IMG/VR virus record: IMGVR_UViG_3300027857_000012
Location: 1 to 64,000 of that record
Direction: 5' to 3' (one strand)
DNA from: a virus
DNA: 64,000 bases
In this document: positions 21,799-30,698 of the stretch, piece after piece
Numbering within the stretch: the first letter of the stretch is position 1
Layout of the letters: every line of letters starts with the position of its first letter
The notes under the pieces: generated by a model
Databases searched by the model: none
Told to the model about the DNA's origin: nothing
What the model saw: only the letters and a program-made list of their open reading frames with translations
Program-made: the position numbers and the translations under genes

Positions 21799-21833
21799 AC
21801 GATAGACAACCAAGCATTCGTAAAAGAAAAAAG

Positions 21834-23468
21834 ATGGCAAATCGAACTCGTGCTCTCCAAAAAACAGCATCAGCAGTAGATGCGTCAGGGGCAACACTTC
21901 TGCAATCACTGACGCATCCCGAAGCATTGTTGGCACAAATCGATGCGGAAACATGCCGTCGATCACTGAAAGCATTTGCAAAAGCAGTTTGGCCCATCAT
22001 TGAACCAACGCCATTCATTGATGGCATTCCCATTGACGCAATGGTTGAACACCTTGAAGCCGTTGCTCGAGGTGATATTCGAAAACTCCTCATTAATATC
22101 CCACCTCGACATACGAAAAGTACCCTCATTTCTGTCATTTGGCCAGTCTGGATTTGGCTCCAAGCACCCGTTGAGCGATTTCTCTGTGCATCCTATAGTC
22201 TTGAACTGTCAACACGCGATAATCTTCGGAAACGACGCATTATTGAAGATCCATGGTTTCAAACACGATTCAAAATGCTGTTTCAATTGTCTGGTGATCA
22301 GAACGCAAAACGATATTTTGAAAACAGTCGACAAGGATACCAAATGTCGATTTCCGTTGATGGTGGGACGACAGGGCAAGGCGGTTCATATCTCATCCTC
22401 GATGATGCGCATAATGTGAGTGAAGCACACTCAGACATTGAACGAAAAGCAGCAATTATTTGGTTTCGAGAAGTCTGGACAAATCGACTGAATGACCAAC
22501 GAAAAGATAAAATGGTCGTCGTTGGTCAGCGCATTCATGATGAAGATGTCTGCGGGTATATTCTTCGTGAACGACCTGATTGGGTACATCTGAATCTTCC
22601 TGCCCTCTTTGAACCAGAGCGTCGATGTCGAACACCGATTTGGTCTGATCCTCGCACAACTGAGGGTCAACTCCTATGGCCTGAACGATTTAATATGACA
22701 GCACTCAATGGGTTGAAACGAGACTTGGGGAGTATGGGGTTTGCTGCACAATATCAACAGCGACCAGTCCCTGCAGGCGGAGGACAATTTAAGCAAAAAT
22801 GGTTTCGCTATCATACACAAGATGAGGCGGCATTCACACTCCTCGTTCCTGAAGGGCAAAAACGCATTCTTCGATCAGTGTGCTCAATCATCATCACAGT
22901 CGACCTCGCGATTAGTCAAAAACAACAAGCTGACTTTACCGTGTTTGCAATCTGGGCAATTACACCTGACCGAGAATTGTTACTCATCGACCGAGTTCGT
23001 GAACACTTTGATAACCCAACACAACAACAACAATTGCAATTGTTGTATCAGCAATATAAGCCAAAATTTATTCATATTGAGCAAGTGGCATATCAACTTG
23101 CACTCATTCAACAATTACTCAAACTCGGTATTCCAGCACAAGGGTATAAACCAGTCAAGGATAAAGTCTCTCGTGCAAGCACCGCTGCTGTGTTTTATGA
23201 AGCCGGAAAAATTTATCATCCACTCAGTGCACTCTGGCTCCGTGAATGGGAAGACGAACTCCTTGTCTTTCCGATGGGTGCACATGATGACCAAGTTGAT
23301 GCACTGAGCATTGCATGTGATTCGCTCAGTAGTCCAGCAATGACAGCAGATGAACACATTGCTGCGATGCAGAAACGCCTCGCACTTGCAACACATCGTG
23401 GCCTTGCTCTTGTTCCGAACCAACCAGTTGATGATCACCCAATTGAAATGAGAGAAGAAAGCGCATGA
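21834..23468 (+). CDS. terL: Terminase large subunit
   Basis: 544 residues, a usual TerL length. The ATPase half has a Walker A-like LLINIPPRHTKSTLIS (about residues 82-97) and a Walker B-like YLILDDAH. The nuclease half shows IITVDLAIS near residue 355 and the typical C-terminal GAHDDQVDALS, an RNase H-fold metal site. It is the motor that drives DNA into the prohead and cuts genome ends, working with the TerS-like protein (375-1175) and portal (24004). The start is weakly signalled (AAAGAAAAAAG). It overlaps the next gene as ATGA. Confidence 0.95.
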   Translation: MANRTRALQKTASAVDASGATLLQSLTHPEALLAQIDAETCRRSLKAFAKAVWPIIEPTPFIDGIPIDAMVEHLEAVARGDIRKLLINIPPRHTKSTLISVIWPVWIWLQAPVERFLCASYSLELSTRDNLRKRRIIEDPWFQTRFKMLFQLSGDQNAKRYFENSRQGYQMSISVDGGTTGQGGSYLILDDAHNVSEAHSDIERKAAIIWFREVWTNRLNDQRKDKMVVVGQRIHDEDVCGYILRERPDWVHLNLPALFEPERRCRTPIWSDPRTTEGQLLWPERFNMTALNGLKRDLGSMGFAAQYQQRPVPAGGGQFKQKWFRYHTQDEAAFTLLVPEGQKRILRSVCSIIITVDLAISQKQQADFTVFAIWAITPDRELLLIDRVREHFDNPTQQQQLQLLYQQYKPKFIHIEQVAYQLALIQQLLKLGIPAQGYKPVKDKVSRASTAAVFYEAGKIYHPLSALWLREWEDELLVFPMGAHDDQVDALSIACDSLSSPAMTADEHIAAMQKRLALATHRGLALVPNQPVDDHPIEMREESA

Positions 23469-24007
23469 CAGAACAAGAATCATTTGTACAAAACGTCATT
23501 TATTGGCACCCACATCATCCACACCAACCAACAGATGTGAATGCACTCCATCGTGCAACACTGAAAGGTATCAACGAGCAAGTTGCTGTGTTTCTGACAC
23601 GAACAGTCGGATCAATGTGGATGGCGTACGCATTTGTGCTCATTGCGATTATTGGTCTCTTTTCAATTCTCGGCGTGTTATCACCCACCATTGCGCTTCT
23701 TGTCGCATGGGCGTCTCAGACATTCATTCAACTCGTCCTCTTGCCAGTGATTATGGTTGGGCAGAATGTTCTTTCAAGACATGCAGAACTGCAATCAGAT
23801 GAAACATTTGCCACAACGCAAAAAAGCTTCGCCGATATCGAGCACATTATCGAACATCTCTCTGCGCAAGACACAGAACTCTTAAAACAAACACAAATGT
23901 TGCAAACAGCACTTGATCAAATTGCGCAACGGTGCGACGCGCAAGACCAAACACTGTCTGAAATTCTTACACGCCTGCCAGGGACACGTCGAGGAAATAG
24001 AGCATGA
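23465..24007 (+). CDS. DUF1003-like membrane protein
   Basis: 180 residues. Two hydrophobic segments (about residues 54-75 and 78-100) are followed by a coiled-coil tail. The pattern of a second segment ending in LPVIMVGQNV, then a polar helix carrying a conserved-looking SDETFATTQKSFADIEHI stretch, resembles DUF1003-like bacterial membrane proteins. Function unknown. It sits between TerL and portal with ATGA overlaps at both ends, an unexpected place for such a gene. Capture from a host is possible. Confidence 0.65.
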   Translation: MTEQESFVQNVIYWHPHHPHQPTDVNALHRATLKGINEQVAVFLTRTVGSMWMAYAFVLIAIIGLFSILGVLSPTIALLVAWASQTFIQLVLLPVIMVGQNVLSRHAELQSDETFATTQKSFADIEHIIEHLSAQDTELLKQTQMLQTALDQIAQRCDAQDQTLSEILTRLPGTRRGNRA

Positions 24008-27000
24008 CACGACGAAAGAAACAATCAACACGACAACTGCATCGAGCAACGCCTGGTGGAGGAACACTCTATATTCCACCTGGGTATGCGCAATCAGCAT
24101 ATGGATCGACGTTCTATGGAGGAAAATCGACTCTTCCGACAGGGACCACAGCACTCTTTTCACCTGGACTTCCACTTCCAACACAGCCAAATGTGAATGT
24201 TGGCGGGTACCCTGTCCAATGGAAATTCCCCATCGCATGGAATACATTTCCACCTGATCGAACAATGGGGAATGCTGATACACCATCATTTCAACAACTC
24301 CGAAGTCTTGCAAAACTCTATTCAGGCGTGACAATATGTGAACGCGCGTGGATGGATATGGTTCCTCGAATGAAACTGAAAATTTCATTGAAACCAGAGT
24401 ATATTGCTGCCGGTGCGAATGAAAAAGATTATCAAGCAGATATTGCGTATTTTCTGACATGGTTTGAATCACCTGATAAAATTCGTGATCAACATTCATG
24501 GATTCGAATGGCACTTCGAGAACAAACACAGGTCGATGAATTATACATTTATAAACGTCGAAAGCGCAATGGCGACCTCTACTCAATTGAGATTCATGCA
24601 GGTGATCAATTCAAACCACTTCTTGATGATTGGGGACGGACGCCACAACCACCTGCATTTGCGTATCAACAATATCCTTGGGGTGTTCCTGGTGCACAAT
24701 TTCGTTCAGATGAATTGATTCATTATCAAGAAAGCCCAGCTGCCGATAGTCCATATGGGCAAAGTCGTATTGAACGCATTATTTTGCTTGTGAACCAAGC
24801 ACTTCGAAAACAAAAGAAAGATCTGAGTCACTTCACTGAGGGTAATATTCCACAAGGCATGATGCGCGTTCCTGAAAATTCAACATGGACACCGGATCAA
24901 ATTGATGCCTTCGAACAGGCATGGAATGCACTCCTTGCTGGCAATGCGCCACAGCAAGTTCGAATGCGATTCACACAACCAGGCATGGAGTATCAACCAT
25001 TCGAACAATATGCGTTGGACCCGGCATTTGACAAATTTATCCTAAATATTGCTGTATCTGCGTACGGCATGTCAATGCAAGACCTTGCATTCACTGAAGA
25101 TATTCATAAATCGAATAGTGACAGTCAACAGAATGTCACCTATCGACGAACCATTGATCCTCTAGCAACAATCTATGCTGGTTTCTTCACGTACATTATG
25201 AATACTGATTTCCCAGAAGAACTGCATGGTGATCTCTTTCAAGCAACATTTACTGGGTATGATGAAGAAGAAGATATTGCATCAATGGCGACAGCATACA
25301 GCGCATTGACAAGTGCTGGCATTCTCGGCATTACTGCTGCTGGTCGACTCCTCAAACTGCCTGATGATCCAAATGCACCGTACATAGGGCGTGTCCTTGT
25401 GACAAAAGATGGTCCCGTGTTTCTTGATGATATTGCATCTGATAAAATGCGTGCTGCGTCACTTCAAGCACAACTCAAAGGATTCGAGATGGTGAGTATG
25501 CAGCAGTCAGCACAAGATGCATCGAATGCACAACAAACACCAGCACCTCCAAAAGCGGCGGGCATGCCACCACCTCTAATGCAGCAACGACACCAAGTTG
25601 CTCCACTTGAACAACCTCCAATACCAACAGGGCATGCTGCGATTGAGACGACACCAGAATCAGATGCAGAAACTGCACCAGAAGACGACGATGAAGAGTT
25701 GGATGATCTTCTCGATGACGAAGAAGACGATGCGTGGAAAGAAGGCGAAGATACAGACATTGCGCCAGAACTCTATGACGCACCACATGTTTTGCAGACA
25801 CCAGAAGACATTCAAAAAGAGCATGAAATTTCTGGTTTGTTAGATGAAGACCAATCACATCCTTTCACAGAATTAGAACGACATCGTCCTGGCGGATATG
25901 GACATGATCAAAAAACACATGGTGATTGGGATCACCCTGCCTATGGTGCAGCAAACAATAAAAACCCCGATGCACGACAAGATATGGCGTCAAAAGCGAA
26001 GATCCAAGCAGCGACGATCAAAGTGAAGGAAGCGCAAATTGATGTCAAAACTGGCGTCGCTGGTGCACGTGCAAAACTTGCTGCAGCACAACAGACACTG
26101 AAACAAGTCAAGGGTGCTGCCGAAAAAGCACAAATTCAAGTAAACACAGAACCACTCCCTGGACAACATGGAGGTGAGCACTCAGCAGTGCCGCAAAAAC
26201 AGACAACGGATACAACAGAAGATCAACAAGAACAGCGTCCATCACGACAACCAAAAGAACAAAAACCTACTGATGAAGACGAGCAGCAAGCGCCTCCTCC
26301 GTTAACACCAGAAGAAAAGGCAGAAGCGAAACGACAAACATCTGAATCAAAAGCACAAATGAAATTAGATGCGCAATCAACTCGACTTCGACTTCGAGCT
26401 GAGAAGCATAAAGCGCATTTGCACAAACTTGCTGGAGCCGCAAAGGCAAAATCAGGTCGAATGGTGTTACATGCACAACACCATTCACAACGAACAGCAA
26501 CGACTGCTGCAAAAGCCGCTGCTCAACAAACACGAACATCTGCAAAAGCACAATTACGAGCAGCAAAGCAACAACAACATGCTGCAGTAACACTTCATTC
26601 ACTTGTCAAAATCATAGGAACAAAAAGTGCCCTCTATAATGCGCTTGCTGGTCGAAAGTTGTCAAAAACGTGGAATGCACAAGACGCAGAAGATGCACAC
26701 ATGATTGCACTCGACCTAAAACAATTACTCGAACTCGTGATTCGACACGGCAACGAACATGATGCGACAACGTTGCTCAATGATCTTCGATTATCCATGT
26801 CGGCACTCCAAGGACGACACGGTATTTCTGCAGCAAGAATGTCGACACTTGAGCATCTTGCTGCGCATATTGAACAAGAACTTGCACTCAATCGAGCACT
26901 TGATGGTGATAACGTATCTGAACAAGATGTATTTCAGCAAGAAACATTCGAAACGCACTACGATATTGAGAAACTACTTGCATTTTTGCAAGAACAACTG

Positions 27001-27357
27001 CAAATGAAAACAAATTCTTCAGAGATTCAACACGCTTCTGAAGAACAATCAGTCATTCGGAACACATCATCAAATGATCCATCAAAAGAATATCGTCGAT
27101 GGCGAGAACGAGCACTTGAAGATGTGAAAAGTGGACGAACGCAGCGAGCATTTACAACACCATTCATTCCAGATCCGATCCATTTCTGGATTTCGACACA
27201 GTTGACAGAATGCACAACATCTGATGCTGTCAAGCAAGTGTTTATTGACGCGAAACAACTAGAAATCTTCCGTGACTGGGAAAAGTACGATCTCAAAACA
27301 GGACGAGCATTAGCGACAATTCGTATTCAGCAATTACAAGAAGAAGGAGTTGAGTAA
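24004..27357 (+). CDS. Portal protein with long C-terminal extension
   Basis: 1117 residues, about twice a normal portal. Residues ~60-480 look like a portal: the FQQLRSLAKLYSGVTICERA entry helix, WGVPGAQFRSDELIHYQ, SPYGQSRIERIILLVNQAL, and the NIAVSAYGMSMQDLAF region. This would be the 12-subunit ring for DNA entry. The extension has Pro/Gln-rich and Asp/Glu-rich segments (550-590), a GGYGHDQKTHGDW motif (about 630-642) often seen in phage head proteins, Lys/Ala/Gln-rich coiled coil (about 660-880), and a folded helical end. It may act as scaffold, head-morphogenesis or minor capsid domain. Confidence 0.85.
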   Translation: MTRRKKQSTRQLHRATPGGGTLYIPPGYAQSAYGSTFYGGKSTLPTGTTALFSPGLPLPTQPNVNVGGYPVQWKFPIAWNTFPPDRTMGNADTPSFQQLRSLAKLYSGVTICERAWMDMVPRMKLKISLKPEYIAAGANEKDYQADIAYFLTWFESPDKIRDQHSWIRMALREQTQVDELYIYKRRKRNGDLYSIEIHAGDQFKPLLDDWGRTPQPPAFAYQQYPWGVPGAQFRSDELIHYQESPAADSPYGQSRIERIILLVNQALRKQKKDLSHFTEGNIPQGMMRVPENSTWTPDQIDAFEQAWNALLAGNAPQQVRMRFTQPGMEYQPFEQYALDPAFDKFILNIAVSAYGMSMQDLAFTEDIHKSNSDSQQNVTYRRTIDPLATIYAGFFTYIMNTDFPEELHGDLFQATFTGYDEEEDIASMATAYSALTSAGILGITAAGRLLKLPDDPNAPYIGRVLVTKDGPVFLDDIASDKMRAASLQAQLKGFEMVSMQQSAQDASNAQQTPAPPKAAGMPPPLMQQRHQVAPLEQPPIPTGHAAIETTPESDAETAPEDDDEELDDLLDDEEDDAWKEGEDTDIAPELYDAPHVLQTPEDIQKEHEISGLLDEDQSHPFTELERHRPGGYGHDQKTHGDWDHPAYGAANNKNPDARQDMASKAKIQAATIKVKEAQIDVKTGVAGARAKLAAAQQTLKQVKGAAEKAQIQVNTEPLPGQHGGEHSAVPQKQTTDTTEDQQEQRPSRQPKEQKPTDEDEQQAPPPLTPEEKAEAKRQTSESKAQMKLDAQSTRLRLRAEKHKAHLHKLAGAAKAKSGRMVLHAQHHSQRTATTAAKAAAQQTRTSAKAQLRAAKQQQHAAVTLHSLVKIIGTKSALYNALAGRKLSKTWNAQDAEDAHMIALDLKQLLELVIRHGNEHDATTLLNDLRLSMSALQGRHGISAARMSTLEHLAAHIEQELALNRALDGDNVSEQDVFQQETFETHYDIEKLLAFLQEQLQMKTNSSEIQHASEEQSVIRNTSSNDPSKEYRRWRERALEDVKSGRTQRAFTTPFIPDPIHFWISTQLTECTTSDAVKQVFIDAKQLEIFRDWEKYDLKTGRALATIRIQQLQEEGVE

Positions 27358-27360
27358 TCA

Positions 27361-27570
27361 ATGACCGTGCAGAATCATATTCAGACTCCGTCAACACAAA
27401 CTGCTATTCGGTGTAAATCAACAGGTCGATTATCATTTCGAGCCGATGCACAGGGCATTTGGGTATTTTGTCGACAACATAATACGCAACACCTGATGAC
27501 ATGGGGAGAACTGGAAGTGTTAAAATTACAAATTCAAGCGGACACTGTTTCAGGTGTTGTGTATATATGA
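27361..27570 (+). CDS. Small CxxC-less zinc-ribbon-like protein
   Basis: 69 residues. IRCKSTGRLSFRADAQG followed by IWVFCRQHNTQHLMTW recalls the spacing of short phage zinc-ribbon (Com-like) proteins, but the paired cysteines are reduced to single ones, with His as a possible replacement. GAAGGAGTTGAGTAATCA precedes the ATG, 3 nt after the portal gene. Function unknown. Confidence 0.6.
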   Translation: MTVQNHIQTPSTQTAIRCKSTGRLSFRADAQGIWVFCRQHNTQHLMTWGELEVLKLQIQADTVSGVVYI

Positions 27571-27739
27571 ACACCCCAGATGTGCCTTGTGACATTGCAT
27601 TTTTCAGACATAAGTATTATCATCTTTTAAGTTTGAGGGCCTCTACGGGCCTTGGGAATGATCCTGGTTTTCCTTAAAGGTGTCGTGTAAATACAATTGT
27701 ACACTTGAAACATGACAACTGCCAAGAAAGATGCATAAC
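27571..27739 (+). other. Short non-coding gap with a possible hairpin
   Basis: An AGGGCC/GGGCCTT hairpin (27636-27653) in this 169-nt gap could be a weak terminator. A GTGTA...TACAC inverted repeat lies at 27685-27704. No gene seen. Confidence 0.35.
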
Positions 27740-28105
27740 ATGGCAACACTCCCACCGCAAGATATCACAATGCTCTCATATCGAATAGAAGGCATAGAAA
27801 AAGAAGTACAACGCTTGAGCACACAACTCGGAAACTACGTGCCACAACGAGAAAACGATCTCAAGTTGCAAAGCATCCAGGATACGACAAAACGAATTGA
27901 AGGTGAAGTTGCAGATGCGAAAAAACAATTGATTGAAATGAATGCAAAGTTGATTGCACAAGCAACAGATGTTCAAAAACGAGATGCTGAGCAAAAAGAA
28001 AGTCAATCACAACTACAAATTAAAGTACTTGTGGCAATTGTGTCATCTGTGCTCATTGTCGTCACTGGAGTGTTGATTGGGTATATCACCCATTTTTTTC
28101 ATTGA
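27740..28105 (+). CDS. Coiled-coil protein with C-terminal membrane anchor
   Basis: 121 residues. The second of two nearby ATGs (27740) is preferred for AAGAAAG spacing. The first ~90 residues form a heptad-patterned coiled coil rich in Lys, Glu and Gln; the last ~25 are one membrane span (VLVAIVSSVLIVVTGVLIGY). The topology matches haemolysin XhlA-type phage lysis accessories, but the sequence alone does not prove it. Confidence 0.7.
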   Translation: MATLPPQDITMLSYRIEGIEKEVQRLSTQLGNYVPQRENDLKLQSIQDTTKRIEGEVADAKKQLIEMNAKLIAQATDVQKRDAEQKESQSQLQIKVLVAIVSSVLIVVTGVLIGYITHFFH

Positions 28106-28118
28106 AAGAGAGAGCACA

Positions 28119-28787
28119 ATGAAAGCGAAAACACAACGAGCCATTGTGTCAATGGTTGTTGCTTCGATCACATTTCTGTTGTTAACGCTGATTGGATTTG
28201 ATATTTATCCATTAACAACAGGGAATGATGCACTTATTGTGGAGCAACAAGCATGGCTTCAAGTTGTTCGTGATGAATATCTTGCAAAGAGTGTTCTCAT
28301 ACTCGCATATAGACCGGTGTCTTCACACTCACAAGCAATTAGCAATTTGCAAGTGATTCTTCCAGGATTTCAGCAAACACAAAGCGGACTTCTGAATGGT
28401 GATACACTCCTCGGATTGCCGAGCAATCCGAGTGATGATGTGAAACGAATACTACAACAGGCGCAAAGTGATTATGTGCCACTTGTTGCAGCGCTCAAGG
28501 TCATTCTTGCACATCCTGATGGGCCAGTTGATCCAACAGAAGTTGACATTGTGTTGTTGCATGATTATCCATACAGTATTACGATGGCTGGATTGGCAAC
28601 ACTCCTTCAACAACAAGCAGAAGCAGTCAATCTTCATTTAATCATCATCAAGTTGATACTCAAAACGAGTTTGATTGCCATCATTGTAGGGTATCACTTT
28701 TTGTCAGGGAGACGCATGTTTGACAAACTCGTTGAAATAGAAATGACAGAGGAACAAGCAGAAAGACATCAAAAAACTATATCTTAA
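28119..28787 (+). CDS. Two-span membrane protein with large external loop
   Basis: 222 residues. The ATG at 28119 follows GAAAGAGAGAGCACA. A membrane span near residues 9-28 and another near 185-205 enclose ~150 residues of helical, probably extracytoplasmic sequence (EYLAKSVLILAYRPVSSHS; PGFQQTQSGLLNGD). That outline resembles the sensor half of bacterial membrane receptors without a signalling domain. A decoy or superinfection role is speculative. Confidence 0.65.
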   Translation: MKAKTQRAIVSMVVASITFLLLTLIGFDIYPLTTGNDALIVEQQAWLQVVRDEYLAKSVLILAYRPVSSHSQAISNLQVILPGFQQTQSGLLNGDTLLGLPSNPSDDVKRILQQAQSDYVPLVAALKVILAHPDGPVDPTEVDIVLLHDYPYSITMAGLATLLQQQAEAVNLHLIIIKLILKTSLIAIIVGYHFLSGRRMFDKLVEIEMTEEQAERHQKTIS

Positions 28788-28802
28788 GAAAGCAAACTGT
28801 GT

Positions 28803-28808
28803 TATAAT
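28803..28808 (+). promoter_or_regulatory. Possible extended -10 promoter before the protease gene
   Basis: TGTTATAAT (28800-28808) is an extended -10; the sequence 17 nt further up (TATCTT, 28780-28785) is a poor -35. A leader of ~80 nt ending in a terminator-like hairpin follows. Confidence 0.45.
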
Positions 28809-28860
28809 AGAAATAATAACCCAGCGTACCAACATTCGAGCCATAGAGGAACACTAACAT

Positions 28861-28890
28861 AGGCCATTCTCAAAAAGGATGGCCTCTTTT
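28861..28890 (+). terminator. Attenuator-like terminator touching the protease start codon
   Basis: AGGCCAT (28861-28867) pairs with ATGGCCT (28879-28885), followed by CTTTT and then T plus the ATG at 28892. AAAAAGGA, the only ribosome-site candidate, lies in its loop, so the hairpin could control both transcription and translation. Confidence 0.65.
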
Positions 28891-28891
28891 T

Positions 28892-30697
28892 ATGGCTGAA
28901 GATACACTGACTTCGCCTCCGAGCACAACGACACATAATGTGAGCGCAACAATTACAAACCTCACAGTCACACCAGCATCAGAAGTCAGTGTGACTGTTG
29001 GAGGCATGACAACGAGCACTGAAGTGCTTGATCGACGAGATTTCCCTCAAGCTGAACGAGACGCCATGGATTCTGAAGATTTTGGCGGTCCACACGAATC
29101 ATTCCCCATTAAATCACAAGAAGATGTACATAATGCCGCAAAACTCATTGGACATGCTGATGATCCAGACGCTGTCAAAGCGAAAATCAAACGAATTGCA
29201 AAACGAAAGGGGTTTTCGTTGCCAAAAAGTTGGGAAGATGATACAGCATCTGAAGGTAAAGATCGAGCAGCACAACCTGGCGATCATCCTCCATTCAGTG
29301 GAGCGCATACACACAAACATCTTACATTTAGTGCAGGTGATGATGGAGATATGCACGCACATGATCATGAGCACGATGACGATTCGAATCACAAACATTC
29401 ACATGCAAACATGTCGAAACAAGAAACACCCCCAGAAAAAGAACGAGCAGTTGCGTATACACCTGATCGATTCTCTGTCTATCTCCCTATTACACGCGTT
29501 GACGGAACATCTCGAATGGTCACTGGACAGGCCACGGTGGAGAAACCAGATGCCTATGGCACCATTTTCGGGTATTATCCAGAGGCATGGCTCAAGTGGC
29601 GAGGCAACATGCGAGAACAGCATGACCCGAAGAAAGCGGTTGGGAAAGCGATTGAGGTTGTGCCAGATGAACAAGAGCGAGCCATTTATGTAACATCAAA
29701 AGTCAGTCGAGGCGCTCAGGATACGTGGCTCAAAATTGAAGATGGTGTGTTAACTGGGTATAGTGCATCAATCATTCCAGACCCTGAATTCGGAAATGAT
29801 CCTCGCAAGTGGCCCAAAAAAGAATACAACGGGAAAGACTATCCATATCTCCCTCGTTACACTGTTGCTGAAACCTCCTATGTCGATAATCCTGCCACGC
29901 CAGGATGCAACATTTCACTCATTCGAGCAGATGGATTCCTCACTGAAATCGTTGATGTGTCTGAACCAGATCAACCAGTATCGCAAGAACGTGCTGGTGC
30001 GCGTGTGTCTGGATCAACGAAAAGTAAAATGCACGAATCAATCGGGCATACGCTTCACGCTGCTGTTTCTCAAATGAAAAACTGCAATTGCCCTGCGTGC
30101 GAAGAAACGATGCGGGTCATTGATCCTGACGGAGATGGAGACATCGACCTCGGAGGCTATGACGACCCAGATCATTCATCTGATGCACCAAAACCATCTG
30201 CGACTGAAGATATGGAACGAGTCGTTACTGGGCTGATTGAACGATCATTACAACCCGTCTATCTTCGATTGCAGAGTATTGCAGGAACACTCGCGAAAAC
30301 GCCATCATCAGTGCCACAAACACATCAAGATATTGATGCACTGTTTTCTGGTGCACTCACTCGAGCACTTGAAACGCTCGATGCAAAATTCGCGCTGCTC
30401 GCAACACAAGCAAGCTTCGACGAAGTACGCGCTGAATTGTCAGCGGTAAAAGGTCAAGTTGACAAAATTGCTGAACAGCCACTTCCTGGTGGTCCTGTTG
30501 CAAATGCTGGGTCTCTGCCGCACCCCGCAGAGAAAACGCTTCCAACAGATGCACCTGTTGCATATGGTCGACAGAGTTATGGCTCTGTCTACGACGCCAT
30601 TGCACACTTGTCGAAACACGGACAACTCGATACACAAGATAAACAAGTAGACGCTATGACCGCTGGTCTAATTGCACAGCGGCAAGCGAGGAGATAA
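28892..30697 (+). CDS. Prohead protease (XkdF-like) fused to extra and scaffold-like domains
   Basis: 601 residues. Parts in order: an N-terminal ~40 residues; a short helical domain (FPIKSQEDVHNAAKLIGHA, about 70-110) of the kind found beside phage proteases; a His/Asp-rich stretch (GAHTHKHLTF through HAHDHEHDDDSNHKHSH); then the protease core (about 185-330), with MREQHDPKKAVGKAI near residue 244 and VLTGYSASI near 291 as probable His and Ser. The rest contains NCNCPACEE, an EF-hand-like loop DPDGDGDIDLGG, and a helical scaffold-like tail. It would mature the capsid made by the next gene. Confidence 0.75.
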   Translation: MAEDTLTSPPSTTTHNVSATITNLTVTPASEVSVTVGGMTTSTEVLDRRDFPQAERDAMDSEDFGGPHESFPIKSQEDVHNAAKLIGHADDPDAVKAKIKRIAKRKGFSLPKSWEDDTASEGKDRAAQPGDHPPFSGAHTHKHLTFSAGDDGDMHAHDHEHDDDSNHKHSHANMSKQETPPEKERAVAYTPDRFSVYLPITRVDGTSRMVTGQATVEKPDAYGTIFGYYPEAWLKWRGNMREQHDPKKAVGKAIEVVPDEQERAIYVTSKVSRGAQDTWLKIEDGVLTGYSASIIPDPEFGNDPRKWPKKEYNGKDYPYLPRYTVAETSYVDNPATPGCNISLIRADGFLTEIVDVSEPDQPVSQERAGARVSGSTKSKMHESIGHTLHAAVSQMKNCNCPACEETMRVIDPDGDGDIDLGGYDDPDHSSDAPKPSATEDMERVVTGLIERSLQPVYLRLQSIAGTLAKTPSSVPQTHQDIDALFSGALTRALETLDAKFALLATQASFDEVRAELSAVKGQVDKIAEQPLPGGPVANAGSLPHPAEKTLPTDAPVAYGRQSYGSVYDAIAHLSKHGQLDTQDKQVDAMTAGLIAQRQARR

Positions 30698-30698
30698 A

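Noticed and set aside
21783-21833. Upstream extension of TerL
   Set aside because: It begins before the -10 of the TerL promoter, so it would not be transcribed from it.
27692-27703. TACAAT/TGTACA overlap in the gap after the portal gene
   Set aside because: TGTACA (27698-27703) has no -10 17 nt downstream and TACAAT no good -35, so it is not an array promoter.
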